A stretch of 35,108 bases of DNA from Deltaproteobacteria bacterium (GCA_013813765.1 JACCRC010000069.1:1-35108), one strand, 5' to 3'; counted from the stretch's first letter, positions 15,219 to 27,393 are shown. Notes: generated by a model not told the origin, from the letters alone. Numbers and translations are program-made.

Positions 15219-17363
15219 TCACGGCTTCAGCGCGCGGGCCGTCGCGTCCAAAAGCGGCTTTGGTGTCACGGGCTTACCCGTTGCCTGCTGCATCCAGAGA
15301 TCGGGCAGGACGTTGCCGATCCGGCAGACGCGCTCGAACTCCTTCGCGAACGTCGCCTGGTCCTTGCCCGCCAGGTGCTCCTCGACCTGGAACGCGATCA
15401 CGTGTCCGACCACGTAGTTGAACACGTAGAGCGGCGACGTGATCGTGTGGCTGTAGATGCCGAGGAGCGAGGTCGTGCCCTTCCCGCCGAGGATCGGTGC
15501 GTAGTAGCGGTCCCACGTCTCGCGCGCGATCCGCCCCGTCGCATCGCGCAGCTCGGCGGCGGTCGCACTCGGGTGCGCGTAGAGCCAGTGCCACACGTCG
15601 ATCTCGACCAACGCGGAGCCCGCGATCTCGCGCGTGTTCCAGAAGTCGGCAAGCACCTTGTTGCGCTCGGCATCGCCCTTGGGCCTCGGCCGCCCCAGCA
15701 GCTCGAGTGCGCGCGCCTGAAATAGAAACGCGAGCGCCTCGGTGAACGCGGTGTTCGGCACGCCCTGCAACAGCGTGTGGTCGACGTCGTACAGCGAGAA
15801 CGTCTGCTCGACGTTATGACCCAGCTCGTGGATCGCGATGTTGTAGCCCTTGTAGAGCATCCCGCCCGGCTCGATGCGCGTGCGCAGGTGCGCCTTGTCG
15901 GTGCGCCGCCCGGCCTCCATCGCGTGACCGGCGCCGCGCGATGGATCCACCGTGATGCGCGCCGCGAGGTACTTCGCGCGCGCCGGCGTGAAGCCGAGGT
16001 CGCGCAGGATGCGGGGCATGTCGGCCTCGAACTTCGCCGCCGTCGGATAGCGCTTCTTCGTGATCGCGTCGAGCTCGCCCTCGGCCGTCGAGCCCGCCGC
16101 GAAGTTGAACCACATGTCGTGCGGCTCGAGCGGTCGACCGAGCTTCGCGGCGACCTCCTTCGCGGCGGCCTGTCCGTGCGGTGATTCGAGGATCTCGACG
16201 AGCATCGCTCGCACGCGCGCCTCGGGTAGCTCGGCGGCGGTGAACGCTCGATCCATCCTGCTCGGTGCGATCGGCGAGACCTTGTCGACGGCGCGCGCGG
16301 CGTTGAAGTGCGCGATCACGCGTTCGAAGCGCTCGTCGTTGTCGCGCGCCACCGAGTCCGACTTCTCGATCGTCCCGTCGGCGGCATCGGTGACCTTGTT
16401 CGTGAACGGATCCCAGTCGACGCGCGGGTTGTTGATCACCTGCGGCGGAATCGTCTGCGTGACGATCCGCTCCATCACCTTCGCGATCGTCTGCTGCTTC
16501 GCGAGGCCTTCCGCGTCGGCGTAGTTCGCCTTCAGCTCGTCGCGCAGGTTCCAGTGCGTGATGAGCCGCTTGTCCTTCGGGAACCGCCGCACTCCGTCCC
16601 GGCCTAGTACGTGGTGCATGTAGAGGTAGTAGCCGCTGATGTACTGATCGGCCGCCACCTCGGCCGCCGTCACGCCACCGGCGATGTCCCCGGGGATGCG
16701 CGACTCGAACATACTGGTCAGCCGCAGCTCGGCCCACTGCCGGCGGCTGTAGCTCGCCGCGTTCTTGATCCGATCCTCGAGCTTCGTGAGCGGAAAGTTC
16801 AGCAGCACGCTGAACGCGACCTTGCTCTTGTACATGTCGTCCGCGAAGTGCGAGCTCGCGTCGTACCCGGCGAGCAGCTGATCCACCGGCAGCATCGGAC
16901 CGATGTCGACCTCGGTCGCCCACCGCACCGTGCGGCCCAGCTCGAGGAAGTGTCCGTTGATTTGCTCGATCGTCGCCTGCAGCCGATCGAACAGCGCGTC
17001 GAGCGCCTTCGGTTCCGCGACGAACTGCGCGAGGCAGAACTCGGCGAAGTCGCCGTCCTCGGCGCGCCACATCGCCGCGACTTGCTCGACGCCGCGGAAG
17101 ATCCGGGCCTCGTGCTGCTGGCCGAACTTCACCAACAGCTTCATCTTCACGGTCGTGATCTCGTCGTGCTGGACCGCGCGCGGCGGCGACGGCGGCCCCG
17201 GCGGGGACGGCTCCCCGAACGGAACCGGTTCCATGTAGTCGGGGTTGCGAAGCTGGAGATTGCCGATCACCGGGTCCGCCTGCTCCGGCGGTTGTGGCGG
17301 CGGCTTGGGAGTCGAGCAGCTGGCAACGAGCAACGCGATGACAACGGCGCGTGAGCGATTCAC
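15219..17363 (-). CDS. large lipoprotein metallopeptidase, M3-like gluzincin
   Basis: A 714-residue lipoprotein; the signal ends at C16 (LLVASC) and a Pro-rich linker reaches residue 62. The zinc motif is IHELGHNVEQ (H512, E513, H516), with E542 in NTAFTEALAF as likely third ligand, 26 residues after the second His. That spacing resembles M3 oligopeptidases (thimet/OpdA type), although most of the sequence is not an obvious M3 match. The bulk is helical, as in M3 and M32 enzymes. It should act in the periplasm or on the surface on peptides. It lies between infC and rpmI, 12 bases after a small gene coupled to infC, so it may be transcribed with translation genes. Family-level call only. Confidence 0.75.
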   Translation of the reverse strand: MNRSRAVVIALLVASCSTPKPPPQPPEQADPVIGNLQLRNPDYMEPVPFGEPSPPGPPSPPRAVQHDEITTVKMKLLVKFGQQHEARIFRGVEQVAAMWRAEDGDFAEFCLAQFVAEPKALDALFDRLQATIEQINGHFLELGRTVRWATEVDIGPMLPVDQLLAGYDASSHFADDMYKSKVAFSVLLNFPLTKLEDRIKNAASYSRRQWAELRLTSMFESRIPGDIAGGVTAAEVAADQYISGYYLYMHHVLGRDGVRRFPKDKRLITHWNLRDELKANYADAEGLAKQQTIAKVMERIVTQTIPPQVINNPRVDWDPFTNKVTDAADGTIEKSDSVARDNDERFERVIAHFNAARAVDKVSPIAPSRMDRAFTAAELPEARVRAMLVEILESPHGQAAAKEVAAKLGRPLEPHDMWFNFAAGSTAEGELDAITKKRYPTAAKFEADMPRILRDLGFTPARAKYLAARITVDPSRGAGHAMEAGRRTDKAHLRTRIEPGGMLYKGYNIAIHELGHNVEQTFSLYDVDHTLLQGVPNTAFTEALAFLFQARALELLGRPRPKGDAERNKVLADFWNTREIAGSALVEIDVWHWLYAHPSATAAELRDATGRIARETWDRYYAPILGGKGTTSLLGIYSHTITSPLYVFNYVVGHVIAFQVEEHLAGKDQATFAKEFERVCRIGNVLPDLWMQQATGKPVTPKPLLDATARALKP

Positions 17364-17375
17364 GCGAGCGTCATA

Positions 17376-17714
17376 TCACTGCTCGACGACCGACTCGATG
17401 TCGACGAGCGTCGGGCTCGGATCCGGGTGCGCCCCCGGGCCCTCGCGGGTCGAGCGCGCGATCAGCCGCCCGGTGGCGACCACGCGCTTGCCGGTGAGAG
17501 CCGTCATCTCCGGTTCGGGTCGCACCCTGAGGTCGACCCACGCCATGTCGTCGAGCACGACGCGCACGACCTGGTTCGTCGAGCTTGTCGACCCGTCGGC
17601 GTGCTCGACGATGACCATGTGGCGGCCCGTGCTGATCACGGCGTACCGGCCAACCAGCGCGACCACCTGACGGTCGTTGCGCTGGATGCCGGCAGCATCC
17701 CTGACCTCGATCAC
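17376..17714 (-). CDS. small protein coupled to infC, possible OB-like fold
   Basis: A 112-residue protein starting at GTG whose last bases overlap the infC stop (GTGA), so it is likely translated by ribosomes leaving infC. It is rich in beta-type segments (VVALVGRYAVIST, HMVIVEHADG, VVRVVLDDMAWVDLRV, KRVVATGRLI), which suggests a small beta-barrel. No signal peptide or membrane segment. I do not recognise the family; an OB-fold is only a guess from the strand pattern. The metallopeptidase follows 12 bases later. Confidence 0.65.
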   Translation of the reverse strand: MIEVRDAAGIQRNDRQVVALVGRYAVISTGRHMVIVEHADGSTSSTNQVVRVVLDDMAWVDLRVRPEPEMTALTGKRVVATGRLIARSTREGPGAHPDPSPTLVDIESVVEQ

Positions 17715-18487
17715 GCGTCGGGAGGCGGAGGGGCGTCGGTCGCGTCCGGCGCGTCGTCGTCGTCGTCGCTATCGTCGACGTCCGCGTTGATCGCGTCCTC
17801 GTCCAGGTCGTCGTCGTCGTCGACCTCAGCCGGCGGCGGGGCGTGCTTGCCGGGCTGGTCCTTCTTGCCACCCGCTGCAGCGGCTGCCGCCTGGGCCTGC
17901 GCGGCCTGGGCCTTCTTGGCCTCCTGAGCCTTGCGCACCACGCCCGGCTTGGGCGCGATGACCATGATCATGCGGCGACCTTCCATGTTCGGAGTCGCCT
18001 CGACGGTCGCGATGTCGTTGCAAAACTCGACCACGCGGTTCAGCACGTTCATGCCGGTCTTCGGGTGCGTGATCTCGCGGCCGCGGAACACGACGGCGAG
18101 CCGGACCTTGTTGCCACCCTCGAGGAAGCGACGGACATGCTTCACCTTGAAGGCCATGTCGTGCTCTTCCGTCTTCGGGCGGAACTTGATCTCCTTGGTC
18201 TCCACCGTCGACGCACGCTTGCGCGCCTGCTGCTTCTTCTTCGCTTCCTCGTACTTGTACTTGCCGTAATCCATGATCCGGCAGACAGGAGGGAACGCGC
18301 GCGGCGAGATCTCGACGAGATCCAGGCCCTTCTCCTCGGCGAGGCGGAGCGCCTCGTGCGTCGGCATGATGCCGAGCTGCTCTTCCTCGAGGATGACCCG
18401 GATCTCCGGGACGCGGATGCGGTGGTTGATGCGAAGTCCCGCCTCGGGGCGGCGGCGATCGAAGCGTCCAGGCGGTCGACCGTTCAT
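17711..18487 (-). CDS. infC: translation initiation factor IF-3 with long acidic tail
   Basis: IF3, 258 residues against about 180 in most bacteria. The N-terminal domain (LRINHRIRVPEIRVI, GIMPTHEALRLAEEKGLDLV), the linker helix (DYGKYKYEEAKKKQQARK) and the C-terminal domain (KFRPKTEEHDM, FRGREITHP, EGRRMIMVIAPKPG) are complete to residue 182. Then comes a tail of about 78 residues: Ala/Lys/Gln-rich (183-213), Asp-rich (221-248) and a Pro end. In Myxococcus xanthus, IF3 (Dsg) also has a C-terminal extension that matters for development, so a similar role is possible. An ATG at 18487 is used here; an in-frame ATT three codons upstream is notable because infC genes often use rare starts. thrS lies 165 bases upstream. 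Confidence 0.97.
   Translation of the reverse strand: MNGRPPGRFDRRRPEAGLRINHRIRVPEIRVILEEEQLGIMPTHEALRLAEEKGLDLVEISPRAFPPVCRIMDYGKYKYEEAKKKQQARKRASTVETKEIKFRPKTEEHDMAFKVKHVRRFLEGGNKVRLAVVFRGREITHPKTGMNVLNRVVEFCNDIATVEATPNMEGRRMIMVIAPKPGVVRKAQEAKKAQAAQAQAAAAAAGGKKDQPGKHAPPPAEVDDDDDLDEDAINADVDDSDDDDDAPDATDAPPPPDA
17752..17823 (-). repeat. trinucleotide tracts coding the IF3 Asp-rich tail
   Basis: Two runs of GTC/GAC-type triplets (17752-17768 and about 17807-17823) encode the runs of Asp in the IF3 tail. Such tracts can change length by slippage in units of one residue without breaking the frame. Confidence 0.6.
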
Positions 18488-18652
18488 GGGCGCAATTCCG
18501 TAACGACAGTCATGAGCATGTGGCTTGGCGTTGTCCTGTGGCTGAGTAGGGGGACGTTGTACCCCGGGTCACGTGGGGTTGGCATGGGGTTTCGGCGGAA
18601 ACCACTCGGGCGAACTGAGGGCGTCAGGTGAACCTGCGCCGCTGCAAACTGG
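18488..18652 (-). promoter_or_regulatory. thrS-infC intergenic leader with hairpin
   Basis: The 165-base gap contains the stem GGTTTC/GAAACC with a CGCC loop (18588-18603) and a GGGG/CCCC stem further down. No T-run follows, so these are not obvious terminators. In many bacteria this region mediates IF3 or L20 autoregulation; no specific known structure is recognised here. No convincing Shine-Dalgarno sequence precedes the infC ATG. Confidence 0.3.
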
Positions 18653-20620
18653 TCAGTACGGGACTTCCGCTTCGTTCTTGATGCGGGCGAAGAACTGATC
18701 GAACGGCGTGAGACCGAGGTCGGACTCCTTCCCGGTGCCGCGCGTACGCGGAGAGACCGCCTTCGCCGCGACTTCCTTGTCACCGACCACGAGCGTGTAC
18801 GGCACCTTCGCGAGCTGCGCGTCGCGAATCATCGCGCCGAGCATGCCCTGCGACCGATCGATCTCCACGCGGATGCCGGCCTCACGCAGCTGCGACGCGA
18901 CCTCCTCGGCCCACTCGGTGTGCCGCTCGGCGACCGGGACGATCCGCGCCTGCTCGGGCGCGAGCCACACCGGGAACGCTCCCGCGAAGTGCTCGATCAG
19001 GATGCCGATGAAGCGCTCGAACGATCCGTAGATCGCGCGGTGGATGACGACCGGGCGGTGCTCGCTGTTGTCGCTGCCGATGTAGCCGAGCCCGAACCGC
19101 TCGGGCGCGACGTAGTCGAGCTGGATCGTTCCGAGCTGCCACTTGCGGCCGATCGAGTCGGCGACATCGAAGTCGATCTTCGGGCCGTAGAACGCACCGT
19201 CGCCCGGCTTGAGCTCGTACGGCAGACCGGTCGACTTCAGCGCGGCCTCGAGCGCGGCCTCGGCGCGATCCCACAGCGAGTCGTCGCCGATCTTCTTCTC
19301 CGGACGCGTCGCGAACTTCGCGGTGAAGGCGAGACCGAACGCGTCGTAGACCTTCGCGATCAGCTTCGTCAGCTTCGCGACCTCCTCCGCGATCTGCGAC
19401 TCCATCAGGTAGATGTGCGCGTCGTCCTGCTGGAACTGGCGCACGCGGGTCAGGCCCGACAGCACTCCGGTCGCCTCGTTTCGGTGCAGCACGTCCTGCG
19501 TGTGGAGGCGCAGCGGCAGCTCGCGATACGAGCGGCGCTTCATCTCGTAGAACAGGTGGTGCGACGGGCAGTTCATCGGCTTCAGCGAGAACGACGCCCT
19601 CTCCTCCTCCGGGAGGTTCGGATCCGCTTCCGGATCGAGGATCAGGAACATGTTCTCGCGGTACTTGCCCCAGTGGCCGCTCTTCTCCCACAGCATCTTG
19701 TTGAAGAGCAGCGGGGTCTTGATCTCGACGTAGCCGTTCGCGAGGCACATGCGCCGCATCGCGTACTGCAACGTGGTGAACAGCATCGTGCCGTTCGCGG
19801 TCCAGAACACGGCGCCCGGCGCGGCCGGGTGGAACGCGAACAGGTCGAGCTCCTTGCCGAGCTTTCGGTGGTCGCGCTTGCGCGCCTCCTCCTGCTGGTT
19901 CATCCACGCATCGAGATCCTTCTGCGTGAAGAACGCGGTGCCGTAGATCCGCTGCAGCTGCGCGTTGCGATGATCGCCGCGCCAGTACGCGCCGGCGACC
20001 GACAGGAGCTTGATCACGCCGACGCGGCCCGTCGACGGTCCATGCGGTCCGAGGCAGAAGTCGACCCACTCGCCATGCGTGTACAGCGAGAGCGACTTCG
20101 CACCCTTCGCGAAGATGTCCTCGATGATCTCGAGCTTGAACTTCTCGCCGAGCTTCCCAAACAGCTCGAGGGCCTCCTCCTTGGAGACCTCCTTGCGGGT
20201 GAACGGCAGGTCCTTCTTGATCTCTTCGTTCGCGGCCTTCTCGATCGCCTCGAGATCGTCGGGCGTGAACGGCTTGTCGCGCGCGAAGTCGTAATAGAAG
20301 CCGTCCTCGGTGGTCGGGCCGATCGTGACCTGCGTGCCGGGGAACAGCTTCTGCACGGCAGACGCGACGATGTGCGCCGCGTCGTGGCGCGCGAGGTCCA
20401 GGCCCTCCGGCTGTTTCGGCGTGAAGATCGCGAGCGTGCCCGACCTGTCCATCTTGTGGGTCAGGTCGACCTCGGCGCCGTCGTACTTCGCGAACAGCGC
20501 GGCCTTCGCGAGACCCGGGCCGATGCTCGTCTTCACGAAGTCGCCCACCGTCGTTCCGGCGGCGACATCCTTCGTGGATCCGTCGGGGAGAGTGATGGTG
20601 ATGTTCGCGGGCTCGCTCAT
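18653..20620 (-). CDS. thrS: threonyl-tRNA synthetase
   Basis: ThrRS, 655 residues. A TGS domain (about 4-67) is followed by an intact N2 editing domain: H79/H83 in HDAAH and C189/H193 in CLGPH, the pair of motifs needed to clear serine from tRNA-Thr. The class II catalytic domain carries zinc ligand C351 in KPMNCPSHH and H402 in QQDDAHI. The anticodon-binding domain spans about 545-655. It is the first gene of the translation block, followed by infC as in many bacteria. The ATG has no clear Shine-Dalgarno sequence and is 12 bases from the stop of the lipoprotein gene upstream. Confidence 0.98.
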   Translation of the reverse strand: MSEPANITITLPDGSTKDVAAGTTVGDFVKTSIGPGLAKAALFAKYDGAEVDLTHKMDRSGTLAIFTPKQPEGLDLARHDAAHIVASAVQKLFPGTQVTIGPTTEDGFYYDFARDKPFTPDDLEAIEKAANEEIKKDLPFTRKEVSKEEALELFGKLGEKFKLEIIEDIFAKGAKSLSLYTHGEWVDFCLGPHGPSTGRVGVIKLLSVAGAYWRGDHRNAQLQRIYGTAFFTQKDLDAWMNQQEEARKRDHRKLGKELDLFAFHPAAPGAVFWTANGTMLFTTLQYAMRRMCLANGYVEIKTPLLFNKMLWEKSGHWGKYRENMFLILDPEADPNLPEEERASFSLKPMNCPSHHLFYEMKRRSYRELPLRLHTQDVLHRNEATGVLSGLTRVRQFQQDDAHIYLMESQIAEEVAKLTKLIAKVYDAFGLAFTAKFATRPEKKIGDDSLWDRAEAALEAALKSTGLPYELKPGDGAFYGPKIDFDVADSIGRKWQLGTIQLDYVAPERFGLGYIGSDNSEHRPVVIHRAIYGSFERFIGILIEHFAGAFPVWLAPEQARIVPVAERHTEWAEEVASQLREAGIRVEIDRSQGMLGAMIRDAQLAKVPYTLVVGDKEVAAKAVSPRTRGTGKESDLGLTPFDQFFARIKNEAEVPY

Positions 20621-20632
20621 GGGCCGCGGACT

Positions 20633-21409
20633 CTACCGCCTGAATAGCCCGAAGGCGATGCAGTCCTCGCGCTGTCCATCGACCTCGAGCACGCCCGTGT
20701 GCGCCGCCAGGTCGAACACCAGGCTCGCGCTCGCGGGCTTCGCGCCCTTGAAGCGATACGTCCACCGATCGCCCGCGCCCTCGCCGCTGCCGTAGAGCCG
20801 TGCGTTCGGGATCTCGACGTCGAGGTCATACCTGCGCGGCAGCGACTCGTCGTGAATGCCGAGCTGCAGATCGCCGCAGCCGACCTCGACGTACGCGAGC
20901 TTCGTCGCGGTCGAGCACACCGCGATCGTGTCATCGGGCAGCGCGCGGCACATATCCTCGACACCATGCACCCAGCCGCTGGTCGGCACCCACTGCGGTC
21001 CCTTCAGCGTATCGATCGTCTCGCCGCCCGCGATCCACGAGCACGTCACCGAGTCCGGTGTGCAGCCCTTCGAGCTCGGCTGGATCGACACCGGCTTCGC
21101 CGCGCCGGTCGGCCGCGGGATCGACCACGCGGTGCCGCCCTTGCCCGCGGTCGCGAGCATCACGACCCGCGACGGGAGATCGCAGAGGTGCGTCGCCGGG
21201 TGCCAGCCCTGCGCATCGCGGAACCCGACCTCGGCCCACGGAAACGCGCTCGGCGGGCGCATGGGTACCGGGAGCTCGGACGCTGTCAGCGCGGGCTTCG
21301 CGCACGCCTCGACCGCATCGAGCCGCGGCGGCTCGACCGGCTCGGCCGGCGGCGCGCCCGACTTGCACGCAGCGATCGTTAGTAGGCAAAGCGAACGGAG
21401 TCGGATCAC
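20633..21409 (-). CDS. lipoprotein of unknown function upstream of thrS
   Basis: A 258-residue lipoprotein starting at GTG; signal VIRLRSLCLLTIAAC with Cys at 15. The mature protein holds a Pro-rich linker and a beta-rich body with several cysteines (HLCDLPSR, KGCTPDSVTCSW, DMCRALP, VCSTAT, VGCGDL, EDCIAF), likely disulfide-bonded. No domain recognised. The GTG is preceded at 6 bases by TATCAT, a near-consensus -10 box, with no ribosome-binding site, so the message may be leaderless. It ends 12 bases before thrS and could be co-transcribed with it. Confidence 0.65.
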   Translation of the reverse strand: MIRLRSLCLLTIAACKSGAPPAEPVEPPRLDAVEACAKPALTASELPVPMRPPSAFPWAEVGFRDAQGWHPATHLCDLPSRVVMLATAGKGGTAWSIPRPTGAAKPVSIQPSSKGCTPDSVTCSWIAGGETIDTLKGPQWVPTSGWVHGVEDMCRALPDDTIAVCSTATKLAYVEVGCGDLQLGIHDESLPRRYDLDVEIPNARLYGSGEGAGDRWTYRFKGAKPASASLVFDLAAHTGVLEVDGQREDCIAFGLFRR

Positions 21410-21432
21410 CGGCCGATGATAACGTTTGCGGC
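21410..21432. promoter_or_regulatory. 23-bp divergent promoter region, both messages possibly leaderless
   Basis: Two lipoprotein genes start back to back with only 23 bp between start codons. On the minus strand TATCAT (21416-21421) ends 6 bases before the GTG. On the plus strand TAACGT (21420-21425) ends 7 bases before the ATG. Transcription would begin at the start codons in both directions. No clear -35 boxes are seen, and any would lie inside the opposite gene. Confidence 0.45.
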
Positions 21433-22122
21433 ATGAACGTGCTGCTGTCCGTCCTCGGTAGCGCCGCACTCGCACTCGGAGCGTGTGGCGGCCGCGACGC
21501 CCAAGAGGTGGTCGACAAGGAGATCCCCGCGCTGAAGCAGCGGTTCGGCGAGTACCAGACGGCGGTCCGCGCGGCGCTCGCCAAGCCAGTCGCGGAACCA
21601 CCGAAGCTTCCCGAGAAGCTGTTCTTCCCCCCGCTCTACACCGACGGCGACAAGGCCAACGCCCTGCTCATCCTCCCCGAGTGGATCGAGATGCCGGTCA
21701 AGCACGACCCGGACGGCCTGCTCAGCGAGACGCTCGACATCTTCATCGATGTTCGAGACGTCGCGCATGGCTCGCCGGCGCTCGGCAAGGCCTCGATCTA
21801 CGACTCGAGGATCGCGGCGTTCAAGAACGCGAAGTACCTCGTCCTGGTCACCGGTCATGCGAGGGGCGGGATCGTCGCTGGATCCACGTATTCGGGTGGC
21901 GGGTACCACGGCAGCCTGATCTTCGTGGACGTCGCGAAGTCCGCTTCGATCGGCACGATCGAGGTGAGCGCCAGCACCGCGGATTCGGTCAAGGTCGCGG
22001 TGGACTCGTCGCACAGCGTCCAGCGACAGCTCGACTACGACGCCAAGCAGCAGGCGATCGAGGCCATCAACAAAGCACTCGCCCCGCACCTCGCTCCGGG
22101 GTCCCGTGTGCCGGCGAGCTGA
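21433..22122 (+). CDS. lipoprotein of unknown function
   Basis: A 229-residue lipoprotein, signal MNVLLSVLGSAALALGAC with lipobox LGAC (C18). The body alternates strands and helices (YLVLVTGHARGG, GSLIFVDVAKSASIGTIEVSA) and ends in a helix (QQAIEAINKALAPHLA). This pattern recalls uncharacterised lipoproteins common in myxobacteria; no named domain is recognised. The chosen ATG is the only one giving a signal peptide and is 23 bp from the divergent gene. Confidence 0.7.
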   Translation: MNVLLSVLGSAALALGACGGRDAQEVVDKEIPALKQRFGEYQTAVRAALAKPVAEPPKLPEKLFFPPLYTDGDKANALLILPEWIEMPVKHDPDGLLSETLDIFIDVRDVAHGSPALGKASIYDSRIAAFKNAKYLVLVTGHARGGIVAGSTYSGGGYHGSLIFVDVAKSASIGTIEVSASTADSVKVAVDSSHSVQRQLDYDAKQQAIEAINKALAPHLAPGSRVPAS

Positions 22123-22258
22123 ACGAACGACGGCCGGCGCTTCGTCAGCAACCGGCGAACACGAGGACTCCGATCAGGATTCTGACCCGCGGAGCATAGC
22201 GCGTGATCTTCACGTGAATTCGTCCTACCCGGAGCGCCGCTGGGGCAACCATCGAGGC

Positions 22259-22597
22259 ATGCGGATGACCAGTCTCGCCGTCGTCCTCGCGATCACCGTC
22301 TGCGCGGCGAGCACCGGCTGCACCCGATCGAACGCGATCATGGGCACGCTCGTCAGTGCGGGCATCGTCGCCGGCGGTACTGTCCTCCTGCACGGCGCCG
22401 AGAGCGACTCCGAGATGGGAGAGGGCTACGCCGCCCTCGCGATCATCAGCGGCGGCTCGTTGCTGCTAGTTGGCAGCCTGATCGCGCTGGTCGTCTCCGA
22501 CCCCGAGCCCGCGCCGCCTACGACTACCCAGCCCGGCGCCTCCGCAGCAACCGGCCGGGTTCATTTGTCGTTTCGTCGTAGGCACATGCGGGATTGA
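22259..22597 (+). CDS. small lipoprotein or membrane protein, unknown
   Basis: A 112-residue protein with a lipoprotein signal (MRMTSLAVVLAITVCAASTGC). Two Gly-rich hydrophobic segments (GTLVSAGIVAGGTVLLHG and ALAIISGGSLLLVGSLIALVV) are separated by an acidic loop, and a Pro/Thr linker follows. The last six codons (RRRHMRD region) run over the 3' end of the opposite-strand tRNA-Val by 19 bases; those residues look like tRNA sequence read by chance, so the frame may have lost an earlier stop. No domain recognised. No clear promoter was found in the 136 bases upstream. Confidence 0.6.
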   Translation: MRMTSLAVVLAITVCAASTGCTRSNAIMGTLVSAGIVAGGTVLLHGAESDSEMGEGYAALAIISGGSLLLVGSLIALVVSDPEPAPPTTTQPGASAATGRVHLSFRRRHMRD

Positions 22598-22650
22598 ACC
22601 GCAGACCCCCACCGTGTCAAGGTGATGCTCTCCCACTGAGCTATGTGCCT
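22579..22650 (-). tRNA. tRNA-Val (anticodon GAC)
   Basis: Cloverleaf of 72 bases: acceptor AGGCACA/TGTGCCT, D arm GCTCAGTGGGAGAGC, anticodon stem TCACC/GGTGG around TTGACAC (anticodon GAC), T arm TGCGG TTCAATC CCGCA, discriminator A. CCA is not encoded, unlike tRNA-Pro in this window. Its 3' end is antisense to the end of the small lipoprotein gene. Confidence 0.95.
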
Positions 22651-22662
22651 GGAGGGGCAAAT

Positions 22663-22691
22663 CAAGTACGCGATCGATTCGTACTCGTCAA
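22663..22691 (-). promoter_or_regulatory. putative promoter of tRNA-Val
   Basis: Minus strand TTGACG (5 of 6 consensus bases) is 17 bases from TACTTG, whose end lies 12 bases before the tRNA 5' end. Placement is what a tRNA promoter should have; the -10 box is weak. Confidence 0.45.
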
Positions 22692-22911
22692 GGTACTGAA
22701 GGCGATCGCCGTGATGGAACTGTGCAGCTCCCGGCACGAATCGAGTGACGGGCGCGTCAGACCGGTTGGCCGTTGTCGGTTGCCGCTCTGTCGATTAGCG
22801 GCGTAGACTTGTGGAGTTAGACAACCTTATCGGTTCCAGCAAGGTCCGATGAACGTAGGGAGCACCCCGTGACACTGTTGTCATGGCGGTCGTGAGAGTA
22901 GCGAGTCCACG

Positions 22912-24686
<1,775 letters not shown>

Positions 24687-24705
<19 letters not shown>

Positions 24706-25556
24706 TCGCGATCGTCATGGCGACGACCGGCGCGCACGCGACGCCGCGCCAGGACCTCGACCTCGGCGTACGGAACTTCCGCGCAGGCGACTGGCAGTCC
24801 GCGATCCGCGTGATCAATCCCCTGCTCTATCCGAGGAGCCAGTTCGCATCGCAGGACGACGTCATCGAGGCACGCCTGCTCCTCGGCGCCGCGCAACTCG
24901 AGGCCGGCAACAAGGAGGCCGCGATCGACGAGTTCACGAAGGTGATCCTCCTGGAGCCGGAGCGCGAGCTGACGCGCCTCATGTTCTCCGAAGGCGCGAT
25001 CCGGGTCTTCGAGCGAACGAAGGAGGACCTGAAGGTCCGGCTCGAGCACGAGGCCGAGAAGAAGCGGCTCGCCGAGGCCGCCGAGCGGCTCGAGGCTTAC
25101 CGCAAGACGTTACGCGTGTACGAGGCGCGCCCGTTCTACCTGAACTTCATGCCATTCGGCCTCGCGCAGTTCACGCAGAACCGCAACGGCATGGGGACCG
25201 TGATGGCGATCGGCCAGGGCACCACGTTCCTCGCGAGCGTCGGCATCTATGCGTACCTGGTCGGCACCTACGGCTTCGAGTCCAGCGCGGTGCCGCTGAC
25301 CGAGGGTCCGCGCGTGCGCCGGCTCCAGCAGATCGAGATCGGAACAGGCATCGCGTTCTTCGGCTTCTACGCGTGGGGCGTCTACGACGCGATCCGGAAC
25401 CACAAATCGCGTCAGCAGGTGCAGGGCGATGACTCGCTCATCCCGCCCGAGATCCTGAACCCGGGGAAGACCAAGCCCCCGAAGACGTCTTCGCTGCGAC
25501 TAGCACCGATGTTCACGCAGGACAGCGTGGGCATCGGCATTGGATGGGAGAACTAG
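24687..25556 (+). CDS. exported TPR-like membrane protein, partner of the kinase
   Basis: A 289-residue protein. It begins at GTG within the kinase gene with GAGGTC close upstream, and has a signal peptide MRSAVLIAIVMATTGAHA. TPR-like helices (about 25-110: NFRAGDWQSAIRVI, LGAAQLEAGNKEAAIDEFTKVI) lead to a charged coiled coil (111-143) and two hydrophobic helices (about 170-196 and 217-236). The C-terminus is polar. TPR-like repeats suggest protein binding. Its place between a kinase and an activator suggests it is part of the same signalling complex (inference). Not recognised as a named family. Confidence 0.8.
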
Positions 25557-25557
25557 C

Positions 25558-27374
<1,817 letters not shown>

Positions 27375-27375
<1 letters not shown>

Positions 27376-27393
27376 ACCGCTTTGCGGTCCTTT
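27375..27393 (+). terminator. probable terminator after the sigma54 activator
   Basis: GACCGC (27375-27380) pairs with GCGGTC (27384-27389) across a TTT loop, beginning at the stop codon, followed by CTTTAC. The stem is short and the T-run is only three, so termination may be partial. Confidence 0.5.

Noticed and set aside
18920..20647. Long open frame on the plus strand opposite thrS
   Set aside because: It is a high-GC shadow of thrS with Arg/Asp/Leu-rich sequence and no domain; thrS is certain.
22766..22784. Sigma54-like sequence TTGGCC...TTGCC upstream of the kinase
   Set aside because: GG and GC are 12 bases apart instead of 10, so sigma54 polymerase would not recognise it.
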